Of a stretch of 64,000 nucleotides of DNA, positions 46,240 through 57,049 are shown piece after piece. The notes under the pieces were generated by a model, which did not search any database, was not told where the DNA came from, and was given only the letters and a program-made list of their open reading frames with translations. Origin of the DNA: Sipunculus nudus (Eukaryota > Annelida > Sipuncula > Golfingiida > Sipunculidae); assembly GCA_026874595.1 (NCBI GenBank), contig CM049318.1, positions 21,675,456-21,739,455 of the forward strand, written 5' to 3'. Position 1 is the first letter of the stretch; each line of letters starts with the position of its first letter. Made by a program: the position numbers and the translations under genes.

Positions 46240-47350
46240 CGCTCCTGTGGATTGTGACATCTCAGGCAGACGGAAGCATGTTTAGTCCATATCTATATCT
46301 GGTACTCATAGAACTCTGATCGCTGATCATTATTCACCAGTTAAGTAACGAAAAGAGCCAGTGTAAAAGACGACATATAACAAAGTCGTTGCATAAAGGT
46401 ACATAGAAGTAAATATGCACAGGTATCATGCCCTTATTACTTTGTTGCGATTGTCAGCAGAACATCAGTGAGTGGCTGAATGTTGGTCTTATAAGTAAAC
46501 TGAAATAGAAATAAAAGCATGTTACCTGTTAGGAATCGATTACCACATGACGGTTGTGCTTATCAATTGTAAATATGTCTGCCCAGGAAGAAATGCACTT
46601 TGTGCTTTATGGGAGGATCCATACAATACTGACGTAACCATAGACGTGGGGAAACCCAATAAATAAGCCACCTTGTCTAAAGCCCTAGTGATTAATGCAC
46701 CGAGCCGGGACATGAATAACTACCTGTATAACCACGATCATACCCATATCGGCATATAGACTTGTTCCCAGTGCCTCAAGCATTTGTTTACATGGTCGAA
46801 GGGTAGCAAACGGAACTCTTGTCACGGCTGTAAGGTGTACTCAAATATTCAAGGCGTTACAACAGAGTACGACTGATTTCCTGGATTTCCGTCAGGGGAG
46901 GGTCCTCAGACACAAAATCCTCTGAGAATACACAAAATCCTCCGAGTATACAATTATTTCTCCCCGATGCCATGAATTTGTCTTCTACTAGCAGTCAATT
47001 ACATGAACTCACTTTGGGGAGGCACTGAAATTATTATGATGTGGAGAAGGGAGGGGGTAGAGTCGGCAAAAATCAACTCTAAAGAGAGATTCTGTAAGAG
47101 GAACATGTCGAGGGGTCATGAAGAGGAGCTCTTTAACATGTGATAGATAAACACAGTCACAAACACAGTCGGTAATACATGTTACATATTCGCAATACGA
47201 AATTTGTACACCAGAGGGATACTTCGGTGACATGTCCTTACGAAATGGAGCTTAAGATAACCGTACATTCAGGCTCCATGAAAAGAAATACAAACAGAAA
47301 AATAATTTATTAATTAAGTGCATACAGTCAAATTTATATTCATTCCTTCT
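46240..47350. repeat. duplicated spacer block, copy 3 of 3
   Basis: Aligns with 34240-35300 (GTGTAAAAGACGACATATAA, GTATAACCACGATCATACCCAT, GGCGTTACAACAGAGTA) and with 44380-45200. Contains a short local duplication, CACAAAATCCTC.GAG, at 46910-46945. Confidence 0.7.
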
Positions 47351-47709
47351 CAAGTTAATCACTGCAGCTAATCGTAGTCCTATCGTAAAACAAGCTATGG
47401 AAATGGCACGTAAAACTATTCATTTGGCATTATTACATGGCAGTGTTCCTATGTGGTACTGCATTTATGCAATCAAATGATTATTAAAGCATAAAGCAAA
47501 CACGTGTGTTAAGCTTCAGGAAATTCAATTTAGTTTCTCAAGACTTCATGGGTCTGAAGTACAGATCTGTTGAACACCATATAAAACACCAACATAGATT
47601 AACGTTAACATTGACCTACTCTATATAAATCCATAGACATAGAGCTCGCGTTAAATGCCTGTTATCATTTTCTCCTCATAATGACCAGTATGGGATGACA
47701 AAACAATGG

Positions 47710-47874
47710 TCAACTGAATTTGGTGTTAAAGTATATGTCAACACCATTGAAATGTAAACACCACAGAATGTAAGTTGCCAGACATTGATTTGTGGGTTTT
47801 GTTGGTGGGTCTGTGTTCCGCACGAGGGGCGTCATATCAGGTGATCTTTCTCTTTTGCAGAACTTTCTCCTTCC
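47710..47874 (-). other. conserved block, second copy, possible 3' exon
   Basis: Same acceptor (TCGTTTTATTTCAG) and peptide pattern as 36037-36212: GRRKFCKRERSPDMTPLV and WCLHFNGVDIYFNTK. See that entry for the two readings. Confidence 0.3.
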
Positions 47875-48214
47875 CTGAAATAAAACGACAAACAGCAATC
47901 AATTTTCATATTGTTACCCCATTCGACCTCAAAAAGAATATTCCTTTACAACAACATAACAAAACCCTTTACTTAAGGAATCAATTTCGTCTGGTTTTCT
48001 CAGTTTCTGACTGGGTGCCTGAACCTATGTCCGTTAGAACTCTTTTCTTTACTCTTTATACTTCTCGCTCCAGTTCAGAAACTGAAATCATAATAATCAA
48101 CATGATACGTATCTGAGCCCAGCGGAAACTGTGTAAGATTTATATTTTTCAATACATATTGTTAACCATGCTTTATTCCTCCAGGTTACTCGGCTGTCAG
48201 AATAAAAACCTCCC

Positions 48215-48323
48215 CTACCCGTCAAGTCCGATGTCCCCACTCAGAAACGTCATGGAGCCATTCAGTTCTTGTTTATATTTTAGAGCTGTGTCTGCTGTTG
48301 GCTTGCGTGTTATCAAAGCCCCC
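48215..48323 (-). CDS. gene D, cytoplasmic tail exon with stop
   Basis: 109 nt entered in phase 2 after ATTCTATTTTGTAG: GALITRKPTADTALKY, then KQELNGSMTFLSGDIGLDG and TAG. Close protein match to copy C 37029-37131, with changes mainly at its N-terminus. A short tail of about 36 residues with no ITIM or ITAM, so signalling would need a partner. Confidence 0.7.
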
Positions 48324-49062
48324 CTACAAAATAGAATAATAACACTTGATGAGATTGCAGGATGCACATCTGAAGAATATAAGCATAACTTAAGTAAGAT
48401 TTTTAAATCAGCAGCCCTAGAGAATGTCTGTAAAAATACCCAACGAGATGATTATATTACACATTAGAATGAATGGTATTACATGTATTTACAATATGAA
48501 AGCTTTTCCCACTTTCACCTTAGCTTATGACATCTCAACCCAAGCTGCACCAACACCCCAAAAACGGGGGTTATATTTAACTTCAATATCTAGTTACTAA
48601 AAATATTTTGGTGAATAGGATATTCTATAAAATAAGATTATTTTACTCTCTTGACAAGCATTGTGCAGTATTCGAAATTTATATATTATGTACACAATAA
48701 AGTAAAAAGGCAAACTATTTCTATTTGAAGATTACTGTCACAGCTGTGAAAACAAGTTGGTAGTAATAAAATATAGGTTGAAATCTATGCAATAAGAATG
48801 TTTGAAGTGACGCAGGGCTTCAATCGAAGCGGATCCAGGGGGCATGGGTTCCAGGGGGTCAGGAACCTCCTTTTTTGCCAGCTACCTCTTTAAAAGGGGT
48901 TCACACCAATATTTGCGACTGGACCCCGTCTTTACCGGACCTGGAAACCTTTTATTAGGTTTTGCCATTCTTCCTCCTGGGTTGGACCCCCTTTTCCTGA
49001 ATCCTGGATCCCCCTGTCCAATGTGGAAGTTACATGAATATCTGATCATATGTTCTTCTTAC

Positions 49063-49165
49063 TTTGAAGGCGGTGATGGTCGTTTTCGTTTATTTTTCTT
49101 GCAGCAATAAATGATTATGCCAAGGAAGAAGGCTCCAACAGCGGCAGCACAGACGATGGCAGCAA
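49063..49165 (-). CDS. gene D, transmembrane exon
   Basis: 103 nt between ACTTTACAG and TCAAA|GTAAGA, phase 1 to 2: AAIVCAAAVGAFFLGIIIYC, then CKKNKRKRPSPPS. A single helix and basic cluster, type I topology. The copy C match shows the same phases. Confidence 0.75.
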
Positions 49166-49765
49166 CTGTAAAGTTAAATCTCTGAAATCATTCAAATGGC
49201 ATCTGCACAATATACACCCAGCAAAAATTTAACAGAAAACCACCAAAAGTGTACATGATCTCCTTGTAATGACTGCAAATTTGATTGAATAAAGTTTGGG
49301 AAATCAGTAATTGACCATTGGAACGCAGAAGGAGGTTGTGATGGGCATTCTTAGCACTAGAGTAATCATTACTTTTGTTCAAGGAAGCTACAGCGCTGAA
49401 CAAGGCTAATATCCTAACCCAAAGGAAATATCACAGGCACTTAAAAGTTACTAAATGACATATATTCATCTTATATATATATACATATTTGCTCTCCGTC
49501 TAATGGCTGAGGATTGAAGGAATAAATGTTTCACAATTCAGTACATATAAAGGCAATTGAAATGAAGGTGTGCATTGACTCCTTATCCCTGGACTAATCA
49601 ATGCTTTTATTCTAAATGAGCCACAGCAATATAAATATCGCGGACAATGAATAGTTATTCAATTACACATATAGCCATTACATATATACGTTTTACAAGC
49701 ATTATAAAAATGTATCAGTGATGCTCAGAACGACATACCAAATTATCTATTAAATACCACATTAC

Positions 49766-50018
49766 CTCTTATACCGAATCCATGAGGGTCCTTGGGTACA
49801 CCTGTGTAAATAAAAATAAAAATAAACTAAAAATATATAAACATGTACAAGTAGTATTAGTTATTTCATGCCGCAGGATGTTCAGTATAACCTTTGAAAT
49901 ACACTTTGATTGGTTAACATAATTCTGACGTCGAGAGTTACGAAGTGGCTATTTAATAGCATTTAATCACACATACCAGTAGTTTCCGAAGCCTGCAGAG
50001 GTTTTTGGCTGGTCTGAG
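49766..50018 (-). CDS. gene D, two stalk micro-exons
   Basis: 49766-49801 (36 nt, GVPKDPHGFGIR) and 49977-50018 (42 nt, AQTSQKPLQASETT). Both are phase-1 symmetric with good acceptors (TATTTACACAG, TTTTTTTCTACAG). Copy C has more stalk exons, so stalk length differs between paralogues. Confidence 0.55.
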
Positions 50019-50268
50019 CTGTAGAAAAAAAACTAATCCTCAAGCAAACAGACATTTAAAAATAATAGTGCAAGGCAGGAAAGACATGAATAATAATCAT
50101 CGAATTCTCTCGGGCTTGATCACATTTTAAATATAATAAATAATTAGTTTTCTATGTTTCTGAAAACCAACAAAAAGCAAATATACCCGTTATCATAAGC
50201 TTCAGCAAATCTTAATTTCTATCACAACATTAAGGTAAAACATAATATTGCGATTAAACAAAATATAC

Positions 50269-50431
50269 TTGCGATGTGGTACAGTATGCTCGGGTGGTTC
50301 TTTCTTAAAACAGATTGTCATGTGATTTTCTATACAAGATGTCGATCTACGCTCGATTCCCCTCTCTGTTATCACTGCTATCATACACGAGGTCTCGTTG
50401 CCTGCTTCCCTTTCCGGCAAAGTCCTCGATT
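50269..50431 (-). CDS. gene D, CTLD C-terminal half, uncertain donor
   Basis: Acceptor GTTTGTCCTCTCAG gives phase 1. It reads ESRTLPEREAGNETSCMIAV, then RRSTSCIENHMTICFKKEP. The TSC...H..IC pattern is closest to the second-CTLD C-terminal exons (TTSCADRHSVIC in copy C). The position equivalent to the AACAAG|GTGAGC donor of the paralogues has no GT. The next GT (CGCAA|GTATAT) leaves phase 2, while the next stalk exon needs phase 1. Either another small exon exists, or this exon is skipped; 50955-51584 joins 50018 in frame without it. Confidence 0.5.
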
Positions 50432-50954
50432 CTGAGAGGACAAACAGTGCAAAAGTAGAGCAAACCAAAAGTACTAGATAACGATAGCGTTAATAACCGA
50501 CAATTCTCTGCCACTTAAATACGTCAGCCTACTTCCCAATATCCCTACACAGTATATTTGGCCTAATTACCCATATCTAATCCGCATAGGGAAATATTCG
50601 AACTTCATAGTCCTTTTTTTGCCTATGTTACAATAATTATTAGTAACTACAACTGGAAGACATTTTAAATGGGCCTGATATAGACGTTTCTCGGCTACCC
50701 ATGCGTGCACCCAAAATGGTTTGGAATTACAGTTTTCCACAGAAGGCATGAATGTCCAACAAAGAATTATGATGCCATAAATCATGGAATTACATCTGAT
50801 AATATAACAGACAATAACTGGAAATATAAATATAATTGGTTGGAAGCGTACCAGAAAATTTCTTAAAATATGTATGTGTTATAAATATTTTAAAACATTT
50901 TATTGTTTCACGTATATTTATAATATGTTTTAACAATAAACACAGCATTCTTAC

Positions 50955-51584
50955 CTGTACGGTTTTCGTTCTTAGAGTGAGTCGGTTGTTGGTCTGTTCC
51001 ATTTAAGGTGGCGTTTTCTATATTCCTTTTCGTAGTGTTTCCGGTCATATTATAATGTCTGTCACCTTTAAGGACAATCTCCATGCCTGTTTTATTATAA
51101 GACCCTTTTTCTTTATCTAAATCGAAAAAAGCTCCATCTGACATAAAGGTCGCTTCGTCTCCTTTGCTATCTGACCTATCATCTTCTATCAAGCTCAGCT
51201 TAATTGTCAGGTTATATGACGGCTCTTCTATCACTTCACCCTTCGTCATGTTATTGGAAGTAACACCATCAGTGCCATCAGCACTGATTGTAGCATTACC
51301 CTCATTACTGGGTATTTCGTTCTCTTTGATCTCAAGGGTCACGTTACGTGTATCTCTAGGGTCCACATTATTCGTAGTGTTATCTTTTATATCCGACTCT
51401 TTGTCTGTTACTTCGAATTCGGCCCAAACAGCAGTTAAATTCAATCTCTTCATATACATGTAGAGCGTCGAGAGATCTGCCTCATTACCAGGGAGGCCTG
51501 CTGAGTAGTTTTGACAGACATCTTGAGCCTCTAGCCACGTGCCCGTGACATTAGTGTAGAGGAGTGGGTCTCCCTCATTGTGAG
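50955..51584 (-). CDS. gene D, CTLD N-terminal half with glycan-rich insertion
   Basis: A 630-nt phase-1 exon between AATATCGCAG and ACAG|GTAAGA, open throughout (209 codons). The first 45 residues are CTLD-like: GTWLEAQDVCQNYSAGLPG, then LNLTAVWAEFEV, matching the C..L..G.LP and VW.G blocks of gene A. The remaining roughly 160 residues are hydrophilic Asp/Glu/Asn/Thr-rich with about ten N-x-S/T sites (NNTT, NVT, NAT, NMT, NLT, NKT, NGT, NRT). It sits where the other copies have the short loop before the CTLD C-terminal half. It looks like a mucin-like or N-glycosylated loop or stalk grown by exon extension. Confidence 0.7.
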
Positions 51585-51945
51585 CTGCGATATTCATTAT
51601 ATATAACCAGCGGCCATAGGATCAGAATGGTATAAGTTAAACATTATTTATATTAAATATTTAGTCAGATTAAAGATTAAGTTCATAACCATAGAATATC
51701 TCATTAAACGTGTAATTAGAAAGCATTGATTAATTTATTCAGACTTCGTTAAAAAGGGAAATGTTAGACAAGTATGGAAAGGCAAAGGGCCTACAGAACG
51801 CTGCTCATTGTTACTGTAAATGGTTATAAGTACCAAACGAACATATTATACTGAGAGATCATCTCATGATAATGTACATACGTAGTTAAGGTAAACGTAA
51901 CACTAGGTTTCCTTGCAGTATAATGGAGTTTAATGATACTTTTAC

Positions 51946-51994
51946 CTGGGTGTATAAAGCAGACTATAATCAACGCTGGAAGAAGGAAAGCCAT
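51946..51994 (-). CDS. gene D, first coding exon, signal peptide
   Basis: 49 nt from ATG to CCAG|GTAAAA, phase 1: MAFLLPALIIVCFIHP. An upstream in-frame ATG at 52027 exists, but an acceptor-like CCATTTCAG lies between them and the paralogues also start close to the hydrophobic core, so the inner ATG is preferred. Confidence 0.65.
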
Positions 51995-52469
51995 ATCTGA
52001 TGCAGAAGACGACACTGAAATGGACACTTTGAATACACTAATGTTGGCCGATCATAAATATTACCTAAGAATTATTTAACTAATTATCTTTAACTATTAG
52101 GTATTAATTAGAAATATTGACGGTATTGTACAGGTATTAGAAGAAACTGTAAGCCGAGCCTACAAGCCTACTTATTATCCAAAACCTGAATTCGAAATAT
52201 CTATGGAAACAGCCTCAATGTTGGCAAGCCAACTTATACCACATGGGAAGTATTTCGTATATTGCATGTTGTATACGATAGTATCGTGTACAGGCATATA
52301 GGTCGCAGTGCAGTGACTAAATTTTAATCGTACTGTCTATAAAACACAACAATTAGGTCAAAAGTTTATACCGAAGTGAGCTTTTAAAATAATAATAGTG
52401 TTATACTTTAATATCCCCAGTAGCCGTATGTACAATATACCTTTGGATTCAACTATGTTTAATTTAGAC

Positions 52470-52487
52470 ACACACACACACACGCAC
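52470..52487 (+). repeat. (CA)n microsatellite
   Basis: A short ACACACAC tract followed by a GCACAGG interruption. Confidence 0.7.
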
Positions 52488-52949
52488 AGGAAGCATTTAA
52501 ACATAGTACACACGCGCATGTTATGCTTATTGACATTCCATATATATATAATGTATCAAACTTTTATAAACTTTCCATATCACAAAACCCTGCAACCGCT
52601 ATAGGCGCTCTAAATGAATAATATAGTAAGCATAGCCTTGTACTTACGTTGAGAAGTTCTTAGTTTAGAATTTCCTGCGCGTGAATACACTAGGCATTGA
52701 TAAACTAAGAGTCCGTATGACCAGGTATCTGGTACTATTTGTGTACTGAAACATTAGCCAGCTATCAGTACCAGCTTGGACCTGAAGGACGCTTTTTATT
52801 TCTACATGATTAGGTATATCCACTAGTAAGTAAGCCGCAAACATGGTACTCAAGTAAATTGTTCTCGGCTGATAACACTGACTCCCGAGCCATAATTTAA
52901 TACAGTCGTCCTTTGAAAAGTATACACGCAGAAGGCTTCAAATCACAAT

Positions 52950-53470
52950 AGCAAAACAGGTGTTCCATGGGCCATGGCGTTCAGCTGACTGACGTGTTTG
53001 GTTATTGCTGTTATACTGTCTGGATGCCTTTATGTGTTTGGTACTGCTTGTCCTGAGGGCACTGTATATATGACTATTTTTATACAAATGAGGTCACGTT
53101 GACCTAACTATCAATGCGAAAGAAGACATTGGTCAGGGGTCAACGTGCAACATTAGCAAGATTAAGCACCAGTGGTTATGATATTAGTCTAGTAGTCATG
53201 ACCGCACATTTTAATAGCGAGAATGTTTCCTGCATGCAGCTTGCGGAATTATGATAATCTCTAAGGAGGTTTTGGGGGACTTCCTTTTATGTTAAGTTAA
53301 AAAGTTCAGCGTACAACGATTCCGATTTGTGCTCTGTAGTATATCCAATTAAATGATATCATTGGATTAATCTGATGGTCTATAAAAAAAGGGATAAATA
53401 CATAAAAAATTATACAGGTGACGCCTTAATAAAAAAGTGACCTATGGGTCATGACGCTCATCTCATGTAT
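52950..53470 (+). repeat. fragments of the dispersed repeat family
   Basis: A 5' motif GTTCCATGGGCCATGGCGTTCAGCTGA near 52963 and another, GTGACCTATGGGTCATGACGCTCATCTCA, near 53436. Between them are body phrases (CTAAGGAGGTTTTGGGGGACTTCC, CGATTCCGATTTGTGC, ATACAGGTGACGCC). Nested or truncated copies. Confidence 0.5.
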
Positions 53471-55640
53471 GCATGGAGATTTACCAAGGACCTTCCAGGA
53501 TATTATGAAAAATGATTCTACGTTTGCTCTGATAACGGATGCCAGAAACTTCGGCAGAAATCACACTTTTACATTTACATATGTATATATTGTTTTTACT
53601 GTTATCATTTGAGATATACAAAATACCGGTACGTTCTTTTTGTCCATATAAGGTACACGAACACTCAGTGTTAGCTATCGGACACAGATAACTCCAGCAT
53701 AATCAAGTCTACTGGATGTACTTCAATATGGCTGTTAGCTATGACAACATGACTTGCAGGTCTTTTTAAAATAAACTGATAAGGGTCGGCGAGTCATGAT
53801 ACAAGTCATTACAGGTGCCCATTCACCTGCCATTTGAAAATGAATTTTTGTGATTTATGGCTGTATATATTAATGATCTAAGGGTAAATTTTGGTTGTGA
53901 AATGTCCTTATAAGGCCTTCGTGGAGGATGTATAAACTTGTTTATCAACAAAATGTTTGTAAACACAGCAATGTTGACAAACGGGAAAACATGTAACCTA
54001 AGATTGTAGGTTACATATATGCATAGGTAGAAAGGTCACTTGTTGTAAAAGATAATTTGTAAAGCTCTGGCTTGTCCGACTTGCTGCCAGATGCCCTTGT
54101 TGAATATGTTTTGATTATTTTGGCGGGCCCCTACATATTATAAACACATTGATATAAACAAAACAAGCAGCCTGTGTGCCGTGATATCCACGTTTTCTAG
54201 CCTATTTTTATTAAAGCTTCAAGGGATTTCCTTGAGTTTATAAAGGTCAGATAAGTGATTGGGTCCCTTTAATAGGGCACCCATTCTAAGGGTCGGATAA
54301 AAATATTTGCTGTGGTCGTACTTGACATCAGAGGCTTATGAAGTATATGGTCATGCTTTATTTCCTAAATAATGAAGAAAAATGTTACACAAAATTTATG
54401 GTGGTTACCCTGGCAGCGAGAACTGAAGTTTGAAGAAGTTTAGGCTACCACAGTTTCCACTGTCAAGCCGTCATGACGGATGGAGAGACAAACGTCCTGG
54501 ATAACACCAGCCTCGTTATTAATAAATGCTACAAGAATACACGAAAGTCAACCGTGAATGTAATATTTATTATTTTTCAAAACAGAATAACGTCACTTTC
54601 GTCTTACCTTGGGGAAAATGACAGTTCAAGTTGACAGTTCGACAAGCAGATGAAAATGGAAAAGTACTGTTAGTAATGGCGTGTACTTTTACTTATACTA
54701 GCTTGTACTGCCACCTAAACGTCTTCGGTTAATTAAAAACCTTCGTTAAGGCGGGCTACATGGGGGTAGGCAATACTAGGCATGTTGGTTGTAAGCATGG
54801 ACAGGATAAAAGTTTTAGAAAATTTGGTCCAGTGTGTAGATCTAGTAGGATTTGTTTGTGCCTTGACATAGGCACTCAATGTCACTGAGAGTTGCCCTAT
54901 TTATGAAAAAGGTTCATACATTTGTCTTTTAAATCTAAATTCCTGATTAATCATGTCTAAAAACTTCTGTAACAGCATTTAAAATGCATGAAAAATTACA
55001 GGTCTGATGCACTCTTAAGATATATAACCAAACCTTCAAATATTATATGAAATATATATTTTTATTGATATTTTCAAATCTGTATTTACATTAAAAAAAA
55101 ATGTAAATTATGATATGTTTTGACAGGCAATCATTAATTTGGTCTAAGGCATAATGTAGATTATCATTTTTTAAGTAGTTGTATAACATCATATGTTATG
55201 ATATGTGAATATTTGGACACATTAAAAATATAATACAAAAAAATCTAAAGTTCTACAAATGCCACTGAAATATGTACATTCCTTTTAAAGGCAATAAGTA
55301 CTTGGGCACATAATAACAAACTAACATATGAAACATATATTAAATGGTAAATTACCACAGAAATAAAGATTTCACTCGAGATGCATAAATGATATAAACA
55401 ATTTTAAATAAATCAAAACAATTATTTTAATGCCGCCATTCAATAATAGATCAAATCATACAATAATGACTGGAAACCAGTTAACTCACTAAAATTAGAT
55501 CCTTATTATTCAAAACCTCCATGTTCAGCATGCATGTTGTACTTACAAGTACCAAAACCATGTCCTGCCATCTAGCGACAAGTTATATAACTAAATCAAT
55601 TCATTCTTGTCGGTTTAGTTTACTGAGCAGATTAAGAAGC
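53470..55640. other. no gene recognised
   Basis: AT-rich sequence with no supported exon and no repeat matched elsewhere in the window. Confidence 0.5.
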
Positions 55641-55799
55641 ATTTGAATCAATAATAAATGTGAAATTTTACACATATATAGTTGTGTACTCTTACTGGCA
55701 TATTGTTAACGGTTTCATTTTTGGGGATTTTTTGCGAAACGTGAATATGATGCCTCATGTACATAGGAGAACTAATTTATATTATAGCCGCACTGACAT

Positions 55800-55802
<3 letters not shown>

Positions 55803-55848
<46 letters not shown>

Positions 55849-55960
55849 GGTAGAGTTACCCTCCGTATTCTAACAACATTCACATGATGATCGGGTCGCA
55901 TCCCGTGAAACAGACTGTAATGAATTTACAGTGTTGCTTTTCTTCCGAGTTTTATATATA

Positions 55961-55992
<32 letters not shown>
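55803..55992. repeat. two (AT)n microsatellites
   Basis: About 44 bp at 55803-55846 and about 38 bp at 55955-55992, separated by about 108 bp of non-repetitive sequence. Confidence 0.9.
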
Positions 55993-55994
<2 letters not shown>

Positions 55995-56790
55995 AAGTAA
56001 TATTAGATCCTTTATATTATCTGCAAATAATCAGATATTCCACTCCTTCCATTTTCTCTTAGGTTAATGTCAAATGGCATATATTACATAATAAGTATGT
56101 GTATATACTTGGAAAGATTGCCAATATGGAACCCTTACAAATCTTAGAAAAGTTAAAAACTAGAAAAATTTAAAATATCAATATCATCCAATACCCCTAC
56201 ATCTAAATCAATACAGAAGTTGTTTAAAATTCATATTAGATCCCATAAAGTGTACATTATTTGAAACCTGGTATTATGATCTTAACTAAAGCTGACCAAA
56301 GTATGGCCTGCCATCTAGTGACAATTTTTTTAACTAATTTATTCTTGTCAGTTGAGTCAGAGCTGATTACGATGGGACAGTCTCTGACTCTGTAACATTT
56401 GTCCATTCAGGCATTGAATCACAATATTATTCTAAATTTCAGGAGTAAATATTACTAATAATGGCCAGGTAGGTCTAACATCTCTGATGCAATGGTTTTA
56501 ATTCCCCTGATCCAGGCAATGAAGCCATATTGGGGAAAAGGTTTACCTGGCAATCCTCAAACACAGGTAGCCAGTGTGAAAATGCTAGACCTCCATTTGA
56601 AGTCCACAGCTTTTTGAATCAGCCAATATGAATGTACATGAAAAATCATGATCCTAGGATATGATAGCATTTTACTAGAGTACTTGTAATATCATCTGCA
56701 TAAGTTCTATCACTATAACTAACATTTGAAGTAATAGTATTGTCAAAAAATAGCAATTACGAACAAAAGTGCAAATGTGTAATACTAATA

Positions 56791-57049
56791 GACATGACTA
56801 TACTCCTATCTGACAGCCACATCAGCAGTTTGCATATTAATGTATACAAATATTCTGTGTATTTTTAACATCAAATCAATGAACAGTATCTATAATTAAA
56901 AACAATAATCTTTCACAGGATTTGCATTTCATGTCATGCTATGACAGGAACTGAAACATAAAACTGGGGTCTGACCAATGCAACAAGACTTAACATGGTC
57001 ATGCAACTTCTGACATTGTGACTCTAAGTCTACAACATTATAGTTTAAA
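56791..57049 (+). repeat. 259-bp direct repeat, left copy
   Basis: Nearly identical to 60269-60527 (I saw one difference, GGGGTCTGACC against GGGGTTTGACC). Together with the 64-bp neighbour repeat (60206-60268 and 60529-60592) this shows an ancestral 323-bp tandem duplication, whose left unit was later split by the insertion at 57048-60206. Confidence 0.9.
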
